This document shows, one piece after another, positions 8,253 through 15,609 of a DNA stretch of 38,044 nucleotides. Positions within the stretch are counted from its first letter, which is position 1; each line of letters starts with the position of its first letter. A program made the translations under genes and the position numbers. This DNA comes from Bacteroidales bacterium. GTDB taxonomy: Bacteria; Bacteroidota; Bacteroidia; Bacteroidales; UBA932. The DNA is taken from contig JAEDLE010000015.1 of assembly GCA_016295455.1 (NCBI GenBank), forward strand, positions 1-38,044, given 5' to 3'. Below the pieces are notes generated by a model. That model did not search any database and was not told the origin of the DNA. It saw only the letters and a program-made list of their open reading frames with translations.

Positions 8253-8936
8253 ATGAAAAGGCCTTTCTTTTTGATTGCGGCAGCCATACTTATGGTATCA
8301 GCCTGCAAGTCGGCTCCTGAGGAACCTCAGGTACTCATCCAGACCTCAATGGGTGATGTGACGGTGAAACTCTACAACGAGACTCCCATCCACAGGGACA
8401 ACTTCCTCAAACTGGTTGACGAGAAATTCTACGATGGAATTCTCTTTCATCGTGTGATAAACGAATTTATGGATCAGTTCGGCGATCCTGACTCAAAGAC
8501 AGCCGAGCCTGGGGCACCTCTGGGTGAATCCGATGCAGGATACACCCTTCCGGCAGAGATCGTTCCCGGCAAGTATCACAAGAAAGGAGCCCTGAATGCG
8601 GCACGTCAGGGCAATGACGTGAATCCTGAGAGAGAGTCTTCCGGCTCCCAGTTCTGCCTGTTCATGGGGCACGTGTTCCGTCCTTCGGAGCTGGATTCGC
8701 TCGTTGCAAAGGTGAATGACGGCTGGAGAAAGGACAATCCGCTCGTGCTCAGCGATGAACAGCGTGAATACTACACCACCGTCGGCGGTTCCCCTCACCT
8801 TGACGGCGAATATACCGTATTTGGTGAAGTTGTCGAAGGTCAGGAAGTTGTGGATGCAATAGCAGGCGTTCCTACCGATTCCCTCGACCGTCCTGTCCAG
8901 GACGTGAGGATAATCACCATGAAGAGACTCAAATAG
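8253..8936 (+). CDS. Cyclophilin-type peptidyl-prolyl cis-trans isomerase, lipoprotein
   Basis: 227 aa. An N-terminal lipoprotein signal ends in the lipobox MVSAC (Cys18), so the mature protein is anchored to a membrane and works in the cell envelope. The cyclophilin domain spans about 30-225: ILFHRVINEFMDQFGDP contains the catalytic arginine after FH, and SSGSQFCLFMG matches the second conserved block. Insertions near residues 85-100 and 145-175 make it longer than E. coli PpiA/PpiB, as in many Bacteroidota homologues. It lies 29 nt after lysA and is followed by a strong terminator, so it is probably the last gene of the lysC operon. Confidence 0.9.
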   Translation: MKRPFFLIAAAILMVSACKSAPEEPQVLIQTSMGDVTVKLYNETPIHRDNFLKLVDEKFYDGILFHRVINEFMDQFGDPDSKTAEPGAPLGESDAGYTLPAEIVPGKYHKKGALNAARQGNDVNPERESSGSQFCLFMGHVFRPSELDSLVAKVNDGWRKDNPLVLSDEQREYYTTVGGSPHLDGEYTVFGEVVEGQEVVDAIAGVPTDSLDRPVQDVRIITMKRLK

Positions 8937-8957
8937 TTTTCAGACCCTTTTGCTCTT

Positions 8958-9001
8958 CCCGCCGTCTGCAAGGATACGTTTCCCCGGACGGCGGGATTTT
9001 T
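8958..9001 (+). terminator. Intrinsic terminator after the cyclophilin gene
   Basis: A 9-bp stem (CCCGCCGTC at 8958-8966 with GACGGCGGG at 8987-8995) is followed by A and five T. It ends the lysC-lysA-PPIase operon and shields it from the convergent esterase gene. Confidence 0.85.
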
Positions 9002-9017
9002 CCGTCTATCAGACGTT

Positions 9018-10247
9018 TCATATGTCCAGGCCATTGAAACTGCCGTCCCTGGCAAAATCAGTCCAGGTCTTCAGGAACACTCCGCTAATCCTGTCATATT
9101 CCTCCCGGCTCAGACCGCAAAGCATACGGGCTTCCTTCCAGTCGTCATATTCCCCGAGCAGGAAAGGCAGGTCTATGCTGTGGCAGCTGCCAAGAGGGCT
9201 GCCCTCCGGATGCCAGCGTATGTGGTAACGCCCTCCGAGCAGACCCTCGCTTTCGAGGCGGTCGGCATATGCCCTGCTGGGACGGATGAAGATTTTATGT
9301 GACCATATTCTGCAGAGGAGCCGCCCGGCTATGTTGTTGATGTTCAGACCTGTGGCTTTTTCTATCATAGGAGAGGCCTCGTGCGAGGTGCAACCGATGA
9401 GCACACTGATGCCGAACAGCGGAAGGCTCGGCGGGATGTCCAGACCTTCGTCGAGAACCGGGGAGAACGGCAGTCCTTCATTCATCTTCTTCATTGATTC
9501 CTGGACCGCGAGTATGTCTTTCAGACCGGCCTTTTCAGGATCCCTGTCCAGTCTTTTCCTGAATATGTCGCCGTATTTTTCCGCCTGAGCCCTGTTCTGG
9601 ACCAGTCCCAGCGGAGGGCTCTGGAGTATGGCTCTCCTGAACGGAGGTGTGCCCGTGCAGCAGGAAATTATCGCCGCAATCGAATGGGCACCGGCGGACT
9701 GGCCGAAAAGAGTGACATTTTCGGGATCGCCTCCGAATGAAGCGATATTGTCCCTGACCCATTCCAGAGCAAGAATCTGGTCACCGAGCCCGAAGTTGCA
9801 GCGGTCGGGACCGAGATAGAGATATCCCAAGGCTCCCAGCCTGTATGAAATCTTCACCGCCACCACATTTCCTGTTCTGATGAGCCTCTCGCAGCCATAG
9901 CGCTGCTCTTCGCTGCCGCCGTGCAGGTACGAACCCCCGTGGATCCATACCATAACCGGAAGCCCCTCCGCCTTTTCGGGAGCATATACGCTCAGGCAGA
10001 GCCTCTCCTCGTCCATCACCGGCGGCTCGCCCCTGCTTACCACCAGCCTCTCGCAATTGTTTTGCGGACATATCGTGCCCGGCCTCGTCGCATCCAGCAC
10101 GCCTTCCCACGCCTTGCCCGGCTCGCTGTGGCGGAAACGCCTGCACCTGGCATAGCATATGCCCCTGAAGGCCCTGATTCCGCCCTCAAGTGTACCCATC
10201 ATCTCCCCAAGGGGAGTTCTTACCGTTGTGGTTCGTATTTCAGTCAT
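9018..10247 (-). CDS. Type-B carboxylesterase (para-nitrobenzyl esterase family)
   Basis: 409 aa from the ATG at 10247. The family opening (TPLGEMMGTLEGG, then RGICYA) starts just after this ATG; longer in-frame readings upstream add only basic, unmatched sequence. Catalytic serine S184 in FGQSAGA (GESAG in most members); oxyanion-hole region VMVWIHGGSYLHGG; the likely catalytic histidine H356 in SCHSIDLPF. At about 410 residues it is shorter than the usual 480-550, so the C-terminal part is reduced. No signal peptide is visible, so it is predicted cytoplasmic; the substrate, a carboxylic ester, is unknown. Confidence 0.88.
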   Translation of the reverse strand: MTEIRTTTVRTPLGEMMGTLEGGIRAFRGICYARCRRFRHSEPGKAWEGVLDATRPGTICPQNNCERLVVSRGEPPVMDEERLCLSVYAPEKAEGLPVMVWIHGGSYLHGGSEEQRYGCERLIRTGNVVAVKISYRLGALGYLYLGPDRCNFGLGDQILALEWVRDNIASFGGDPENVTLFGQSAGAHSIAAIISCCTGTPPFRRAILQSPPLGLVQNRAQAEKYGDIFRKRLDRDPEKAGLKDILAVQESMKKMNEGLPFSPVLDEGLDIPPSLPLFGISVLIGCTSHEASPMIEKATGLNINNIAGRLLCRIWSHKIFIRPSRAYADRLESEGLLGGRYHIRWHPEGSPLGSCHSIDLPFLLGEYDDWKEARMLCGLSREEYDRISGVFLKTWTDFARDGSFNGLDI

Positions 10248-10252
10248 AACTG

Positions 10253-10260
10253 CAAATATA
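10253..10260 (-). promoter_or_regulatory. Promoter -7 element of the carboxylesterase
   Basis: On the minus strand this reads TATATTTG, a perfect TAnnTTTG, ending 5 nt before the ATG at 10247. The mRNA would be leaderless or nearly so. This position supports 10247 rather than a start further upstream. Confidence 0.6.
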
Positions 10261-10377
10261 GCTTTTTGGAAATTCATAGTCCACCTACGTTTTTCCAATA
10301 AATTACATGCCTGTCCGGCAAATTGCACCAGTTTGTTTTGTTTATATGTCTGGGTTTTCGTAAATTGGTCGGTTGAA

Positions 10378-11172
10378 ATGGGGATGGTTTTCAAGGACAG
10401 GAACATTATCATCACCGGTGCCAGCTCGGGCATCGGGGCGGCGCTTGCGGTCGAGTTCGCATCCGAAGGCGCACGCCTGCATCTGCTTGCCAGGAATATG
10501 GAAAGGCTTTCCAATGTGGCGCAGGCCTGTCGCTCAATTGGAGCGCAAGTAGAAGAGTATCAAGTGGATATGGCGGATATGGCTTCCATAGACAGTTTCT
10601 GTGCAACCTACCTTGACAAGGGCTGCGGACTCGATGTGCTGGTTCTCAATGCCGGCATATCCCAGCGTTCGGACGCCCTCTCCACCGAAGCATCCGTCAC
10701 CAGGGGAATAATGGAGACGGACTTTTTCGGTCCCGTGCATATGACGACCTGTCTGGCCGGTCTGATACGTTCTTCCAAGGACTTCAGGATAGCCGTGACC
10801 AGTTCGATTTCAGGTCTTTTCGGATTCCCGCTGCGTTCGGCCTACTGCGCGGCAAAGCACGCCCTCTTCGGTTATTTCGAGACCATAGAAATTGAAAACC
10901 CACAGGTAAGGGTTACTTTCCTTATACCGGGCCGCATCAACACCCCGATCAGCCGCAGCGCCAGACTGGCCGACGGTTCCGGTTACGGACAGATGGATCC
11001 TGGCCAGGCCAGGGGAGTGAGCGCCGAAAAATGCGCCCGCAAGGCGGTGAAGGCGATAGCCCGCGGAAAGAGACGCAAGCTGATAGGGGGTGCGGAACTG
11101 CTGATGGTGCACATCAAGCGACTCTGCCCGAGCCTCTTCTTCTTCCTCGCCAGAAGGGTTTCATCAGTTTAA
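10378..11172 (+). CDS. Short-chain dehydrogenase/reductase (SDR)
   Basis: 264 aa from the ATG at 10378 (MGMVFKDRN); an ATG at 10384 is a close alternative. Classical NAD(P)-dependent SDR: cofactor motif TGASSGIG at residues 14-21, structural motif LNAGIS, catalytic Ser in VTSSISG, and Tyr156/Lys160 in YCAAK. The C-terminus (LFFFLARRVSS) is hydrophobic and basic, resembling the membrane-associated DHRS7-like group that reduces lipid or steroid carbonyls. It heads a plus-strand run with the VOC gene 37 nt downstream and the plug-domain gene after that. Substrate unknown. Confidence 0.88.
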   Translation: MGMVFKDRNIIITGASSGIGAALAVEFASEGARLHLLARNMERLSNVAQACRSIGAQVEEYQVDMADMASIDSFCATYLDKGCGLDVLVLNAGISQRSDALSTEASVTRGIMETDFFGPVHMTTCLAGLIRSSKDFRIAVTSSISGLFGFPLRSAYCAAKHALFGYFETIEIENPQVRVTFLIPGRINTPISRSARLADGSGYGQMDPGQARGVSAEKCARKAVKAIARGKRRKLIGGAELLMVHIKRLCPSLFFFLARRVSSV

Positions 11173-11209
11173 GATACGAGCCAATTATAGCTAATACACT
11201 GAAAATCAT

Positions 11210-12283
11210 ATGAATGACACTGTAGTTTGCGGAATACAGCAGGTAGGAGTCGGAGTATTCGACGTAGTAGAGTCCTACAATTGGTACATAAAGGCCTTTG
11301 GCTGTGACGTCAAGGTAGTGGATGACTACGGCGTGGCCGAGAGAATGCTCCCTTACACCGGCGGCAAGCCCCGTCCGAGAAGGGCCGTGCTGGCCGTGAA
11401 CATGAAAGGCGGCGGCGGTTTCGAGGTATGGGAGCCGAAGGACAACAACATCACCCCTCCGGCAGAAAGGGCTATGCTCGGCGACAAGGGCATATCCGTA
11501 TGCAAGCTCAAGACCGACGACCTTGCCTCCTCACACGCCCGTCTTTCCGCACTTGAAGGGGCGAAGATCCTGACACCTGTACTCCAGGCGCCATATGGCA
11601 AAGGACATTTCTATCTGGAGGACCCGTACGGCAACATTTTCGAAGTGGTGGAAGATGATTTCGTCTTCGTCAATGATAGGAAATACCCTGTAGGCGGTAC
11701 CCACGGCGTATGCATAGGCGTTACCGACATGGACCGTTCGATTGAGTATTATTCCCGCCTCATCGGATATGACAAGGTGCTGTTCGACCGGACCGGGGTG
11801 TTCGAGGACCTGAAGGCGCTTCCGGGTGGAGAAGGCAGGTTCCGCCGCGTGCTCATAGCACCTTCGCAGGAAGCCCAGGGTCCGCTTTCCGGCCTCTATG
11901 GCACTGGTAGCATCGAGTTGCTGCAGGCATATGACCGTGTGCCCAAGAAGATATTTGAGGGCAGGATGTGGGGCGATCCTGGTTTCATCCAGATCTGCTT
12001 CGATGTGCGCAATATGGAAGGCATGAGGGACAGGATTCGTTCCCTCGGCGGCGATTTCATCTGTGACAGCGGCACTGACTTCAAGATGGAGGCTGCGGAC
12101 GGACGTTTCACCTATGTGGAGGATCCGGACGGAACCCTGATCGAACTCGTCGAGACCTTCAAGATTCCGATTCTCAAGAAATATGGCATCTTCCTTGACC
12201 TGAGCAAGAGGGATTCCCGCAAGAAGCTTCCGCGTCTGGTGACCAGGGCTCTTGCGTTCATGCGGGTGAAGAGCATATCCTAG
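11210..12283 (+). CDS. Protein with two VOC (glyoxalase/dioxygenase fold) domains
   Basis: 357 aa, cytoplasmic. Two VOC modules: about 8-150 (GIQQVGVGVFDV to IFEVVED) and about 160-318 (GTHGVCIGVTDMD to IELVET). VOC proteins bind a divalent metal and catalyse isomerisation, epimerisation or ring opening. In the second module H165 and E312 sit where metal ligands are expected; in the first the leading histidine is Gln but H133 and E145 remain. A basic tail of about 40 residues follows. It lies between the SDR and the plug gene, probably co-transcribed. The architecture resembles 4-hydroxyphenylpyruvate dioxygenase and extradiol dioxygenases, but I cannot name the reaction. Confidence 0.8.
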   Translation: MNDTVVCGIQQVGVGVFDVVESYNWYIKAFGCDVKVVDDYGVAERMLPYTGGKPRPRRAVLAVNMKGGGGFEVWEPKDNNITPPAERAMLGDKGISVCKLKTDDLASSHARLSALEGAKILTPVLQAPYGKGHFYLEDPYGNIFEVVEDDFVFVNDRKYPVGGTHGVCIGVTDMDRSIEYYSRLIGYDKVLFDRTGVFEDLKALPGGEGRFRRVLIAPSQEAQGPLSGLYGTGSIELLQAYDRVPKKIFEGRMWGDPGFIQICFDVRNMEGMRDRIRSLGGDFICDSGTDFKMEAADGRFTYVEDPDGTLIELVETFKIPILKKYGIFLDLSKRDSRKKLPRLVTRALAFMRVKSIS

Positions 12284-12333
12284 GCGGATTCCGGTCAACG
12301 GCTCCGGCTTGAAAAACAGAAAAGACAGGCATT

Positions 12334-12834
12334 ATGAAAAAGTACATCACCGCCCTGATGGCCATAGCCATCCTGCTGGTCCAGGCAACCGGCGCAACAG
12401 CCCAGAAGTACACTGACATATTCCAGCTCATCAGAGGGCTGCCGGGGGTGATAGTGGGTCAGGCCGACCCGGGAGTGATGCCTAGGATATACATCAGGGG
12501 CATCGGTACCAATTCGGACAAGACCCAGCCTCTCTTCGTCGTTGACGGCCTGATTACCGACAACGTGGCATCGATCGACCCCGAGAACGTCGAGTCCATT
12601 GACGTGCTCAAGGATGCCGGATCCACAGCCATATACGGAGTTGAAGGGGCCAACGGGGTGATACTCATCACCACGGTCGGCGCGTCGATGGCTGCCAAGC
12701 AGGAAGCCCTCGAACGCAAGGCAGCCCGCAAGCAGAAAAGGGCCCGCGCGGCATTCGAAGCCCTGAAGAAGATGGAGAAGGAGCGCGCGGACAGCCTCGC
12801 CGCAGAGCCTCAGACGCCTTCCGCAAACAATTGA
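12334..12834 (+). CDS. Stand-alone TonB-receptor plug-domain protein with no barrel
   Basis: 166 aa. Signal peptide (1-23, ending ATAQ), then a SusC-type plug domain (about 25-113): RGLPGVIVG, IYIRGIGT, FVVDGL, NVESIDVLKDAGSTAIYG and GANGVILITT are the standard plug blocks in the standard order. Instead of the 22-strand barrel, the chain ends in a charged helical tail (about 118-166) rich in Lys, Arg, Ala and Glu. There is no carboxypeptidase-like or STN domain. The remaining 70 bp before the convergent LysR gene cannot encode a barrel, so this is not a simple frameshift here. It may be an adaptor, an inhibitor, or a relic; function unknown. Confidence 0.82.
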   Translation: MKKYITALMAIAILLVQATGATAQKYTDIFQLIRGLPGVIVGQADPGVMPRIYIRGIGTNSDKTQPLFVVDGLITDNVASIDPENVESIDVLKDAGSTAIYGVEGANGVILITTVGASMAAKQEALERKAARKQKRARAAFEALKKMEKERADSLAAEPQTPSANN

Positions 12835-12904
12835 CTCTCAGCTCCGGAGAAAGGCACATGGCCTGCGCGACTGACGCGGCGACGCCGATAATTCATACGT
12901 CGGA

Positions 12905-13825
12905 CTACAGCCTTTGCGCGACGTCCGCTGCCTTTTCCAGCGCGTTGCTGAAATAGTAGCTCTCCCTGAGCCTTCTGATGAATTCCCTGGCCGCTATACT
13001 CTTGTAGCGGCCTTTTATCGTGTGGCAGCAGCCCACAGTCTCTCCCTGGATGTTCTCGATTTCAAGCGCTTTCAGCCCCACGGAGTTCTTTATCGCATTC
13101 CTCGAGAACACCGTCACCAGTTCCGTATCCCTCACCAGTTTCTGAAGTATCTGCATATCATTCACTTCCACGGCAATATTCATTTTTATGCCTTTCTCAG
13201 CAAGCACGCTGTCAAACTTGTCCCTCGCCTGCATTCCGCTGACCGGCAGCGCCAACTTCAGACGCGACAGCTCCTCAAGGGATATGCTGACCTTCTGCGC
13301 CAGGGGATGCGTGTCCCTGGCAATCACGCATATGCTGCTTCTGAACAGCTCGGTGGATTCTATGTTGTCATATTTGTGGCCGGGGTCATAGGAGAGCGCC
13401 AGGTCGATTTCATTCCGCTCCAGCATATCCATCAGTTCCTCCATCAGGGCAGTGCGTATGCTCAGGCGTATGCCGGGATAGTCCCTTATGAACTCTTTCA
13501 GTACATCCACCATCACTGAGCTGAAGGTATAGGTTACGCCTATCACCAGCTTGCCCGTCGCCATATTCCTGACATCCATGATGCTTCCGAGGCAGGCCTC
13601 CGCATCGTAGATGAGGTTCTTCGCATATGGCAGGAATTCCTGCCCGTACTCGCTCAGCGTCACCTTGCGGGTGTTGCGTTCGAGCAGTTTTACGCCGACC
13701 TCGTTTTCGAGCTGCTGTATCTGTTGGGAAAGGGTGCTCTGGGAGATGAAAAGTTCCTTGGCCGCCTGCGAGAAACTGCCTGTCTGGGCTACCATCACGA
13801 AGTATCTTACCTGTCTTATTTCCAT
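12905..13825 (-). CDS. LysR-family transcriptional regulator
   Basis: 306 aa. N-terminal winged helix-turn-helix (1-60): EIRQVRYFV, then SFSQAAKELFISQSTLSQQI, then LGV-like KLLERNTRKVTLSEYG, all typical. The effector-binding domain covers about 90-295 (GKLVIGVTY, PLAQKVSISLEEL). LysR proteins are tetramers whose effector is usually a small metabolite of the regulated pathway. It is divergent from the M49-like/AspT pair, with a palindrome at 13914-13926 between the two promoters, so those are its likely targets. Overall it is closest in style to CynR/OxyR-type regulators, but the cysteines of OxyR are not apparent. Confidence 0.93.
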   Translation of the reverse strand: MEIRQVRYFVMVAQTGSFSQAAKELFISQSTLSQQIQQLENEVGVKLLERNTRKVTLSEYGQEFLPYAKNLIYDAEACLGSIMDVRNMATGKLVIGVTYTFSSVMVDVLKEFIRDYPGIRLSIRTALMEELMDMLERNEIDLALSYDPGHKYDNIESTELFRSSICVIARDTHPLAQKVSISLEELSRLKLALPVSGMQARDKFDSVLAEKGIKMNIAVEVNDMQILQKLVRDTELVTVFSRNAIKNSVGLKALEIENIQGETVGCCHTIKGRYKSIAAREFIRRLRESYYFSNALEKAADVAQRL

Positions 13826-13884
13826 GTTACGTTACTTTTCATCAATTACCGGAGGCGGTAAAACGATTTCCCGCTCATCGAATG

Positions 13885-13892
13885 CAAAAATA
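13885..13892 (-). promoter_or_regulatory. Promoter -7 element of the LysR gene
   Basis: On the minus strand TATTTTTG, a perfect TAnnTTTG. Predicted transcription start near 13878, leader about 53 nt. The matching -33 region falls on the palindrome at 13914-13926. Confidence 0.55.
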
Positions 13893-13913
13893 GCCCTATT
13901 TATTGATATGTCC

Positions 13914-13926
13914 GATAAATGTTATC
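13914..13926. promoter_or_regulatory. Palindrome GATAAATGTTATC, candidate LysR operator
   Basis: Arms GATAA and TTATC around ATG form a perfect 13-bp dyad in the divergent intergenic region. It is centred about 65 bp upstream of the predicted start of the M49-like gene, the classical position of a LysR activation site, and covers the -33 region of the LysR gene, allowing autorepression. Confidence 0.5.
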
Positions 13927-13951
13927 TAAAAATAGTATAAAATATAAATAA

Positions 13952-13978
13952 TTGACTCTTCTTTCCTCCATACCTTTG
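13952..13978 (+). promoter_or_regulatory. Promoter of the M49-like/AspT pair
   Basis: TTG at 13952-13954 and TACCTTTG at 13971-13978 form a good Bacteroidota promoter. The predicted start near 13985 leaves a leader of about 14-20 nt. Confidence 0.65.
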
Positions 13979-14004
13979 CAATGGTTAGTAATTAGGTAAT
14001 GTTT

Positions 14005-15609
14005 ATGTTACGTTCATTCATTCTGGCAGTAGCGGCGCTCGCACTCGCATCCTGTGCAGGAAACGGGTCAAAAGCCGCATTTTGGCATGACACTTATGCC
14101 GAGGTTGAGATCGGAAAGGAGAATACCCCTTATCTCGAGGGCATTTCCGAAAACGGAAAGGAAGTGCTCAATCTCTACCGTTTCGCAGCGATGGAGGCTG
14201 ACAAGATCTACTGGAAGCAGGTCTTCGGCGACAAGTCAGTCATCGATTCGCTGGTTGACACCCAGTTAAGGCAGTACGCCCTCATCAACTACGGTCCCTG
14301 GTCAAGGCTCGATGGCAAGTCCTTCGTCGAGGGACTGGGCGACAGGCCTGCAGGACTCTGCTTCTATCCTGAGGATATGACTGAAGAGGAATTCCTCAGC
14401 TGGGACAACCCTCTGAAGAACAGCCCTTACACCCTTGTCAGAAGGGCTGGGGACGGCTCTCTCAAGACCGAATGGTATCACGAGGCTTACGCCGACAACA
14501 TCTCCCGCATGTGCAACTATCTCCGTGCAGCGGCCGACCTCACCATAGTTCCAAGCGTCAGGGAGTACCTTCTTTCCAAGATAGAAGCCATCAGCACCGA
14601 CGACTACACTGACAGCGACATCAAGTGGATAGAAGTGGACGACAGCAAGATGGACCTCGTCCTCGGCGCATATGAGAACGTGGATGACCATCTCTTCGGC
14701 ATCAAGAGGTCATATTCCGCATATGTCCTTCTCAAGAATGTGGCAAAGTCGGAGGAACTCGCGAAGTTCACTGCCATGATGCCCCAGCTTCAGGCGGCCC
14801 TGCCTTGCCCTGATTCTCTCAAGACCTTCGTTCCGGGACCTGCATCCTATATCGAGGCCTGCGACGCCCTCTACTATGCGGGTGCGGCGAATGCCGGTGT
14901 CAAGGACATAGCCATCAGCCTTCCTTTCGACACCAGGACCCAGGAGATGGAAGGAACCCGCTCCATCATATTCACGAATGTTGTCGACGCAAAGTTCGAT
15001 ATGATACTCAACCCTCTTGCGGCCCTCATCCTCGGCGGTGAAAGTTCGAAGCATCTCGACAGGAACGCGTTCTTCTGGAACGTGGCGTTCAGGGAGCTCG
15101 CCCACGGCCTCGGAGTGAAGACCACCCTTGACGGCCGCGACGTATGGGATGCCCTCGGAAACTCCGCACTCGCAATCGAGGAGGCAAAGGCTGACATCCT
15201 CGGCAACTACCTGGCATCCATGCAGATATCCCAGTATGAGACCAACGGCGACCTCGTCACCGCCGACGACGCCTTCGCCACCTTCCTCGTAAGCCTCGTC
15301 AGAAGCGCAAGGTTCGGCGCCAGCGAAGCCGTAGGCCAGGGCAACCTCATCTGCTACCAGTACCTCAAGAAAGCCGGCGCCTTCACCAGACACGACGACG
15401 GAAAATACTACATCGACCAAGCAAAGGCCCGGGAGGCCGTCGCTGAACTCTCCTGCAGACTCCTCACCATTCAGGCCGAAGGCGACGCAAAGGCAGCCGC
15501 AGACTTCATCTCTGAATATGCCCACGTGGATACCGACCTTGAGGGCGACTTCATGAACATGAGGGTCGAGCGCATACCTACTGACGTAACATTCAACTTC
15601 GTATGGTAA
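14005..15609 (+). CDS. M49-like (dipeptidyl-peptidase III-related) lipoprotein with altered zinc motif
   Basis: 534 aa from the ATG at 14005 (an ATG at 13999 adds two residues). Lipoprotein signal with lipobox ALASC (Cys17), so envelope-anchored. The sequence follows the Bacteroidota branch of the M49 metallopeptidases: the helix expected to hold HExxH reads RELAHGLG (R363, E364, H367), and the second helix reads EEAKADILGNYL (E392/E393), corresponding to EECRAD in DPP III. The first zinc-binding His is thus Arg, coded by AGG. E364, H367 and the second-motif glutamate remain. It could be a peptidase with weakened metal binding or a binding protein. The stop overlaps the transporter start by 7 nt, implying translational coupling. 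Confidence 0.75.
   Translation: MLRSFILAVAALALASCAGNGSKAAFWHDTYAEVEIGKENTPYLEGISENGKEVLNLYRFAAMEADKIYWKQVFGDKSVIDSLVDTQLRQYALINYGPWSRLDGKSFVEGLGDRPAGLCFYPEDMTEEEFLSWDNPLKNSPYTLVRRAGDGSLKTEWYHEAYADNISRMCNYLRAAADLTIVPSVREYLLSKIEAISTDDYTDSDIKWIEVDDSKMDLVLGAYENVDDHLFGIKRSYSAYVLLKNVAKSEELAKFTAMMPQLQAALPCPDSLKTFVPGPASYIEACDALYYAGAANAGVKDIAISLPFDTRTQEMEGTRSIIFTNVVDAKFDMILNPLAALILGGESSKHLDRNAFFWNVAFRELAHGLGVKTTLDGRDVWDALGNSALAIEEAKADILGNYLASMQISQYETNGDLVTADDAFATFLVSLVRSARFGASEAVGQGNLICYQYLKKAGAFTRHDDGKYYIDQAKAREAVAELSCRLLTIQAEGDAKAAADFISEYAHVDTDLEGDFMNMRVERIPTDVTFNFVW

Noticed and set aside
10159..10377. Longer start for the SDR gene
   Set aside because: The upstream in-frame stretch overlaps the esterase 5' end and its promoter, and the SDR fold begins right after 10378.
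12334..12904. Frameshifted full-length SusC receptor
   Set aside because: Only 70 bp separate the plug gene from the convergent LysR gene, and no frame there shows barrel strands.
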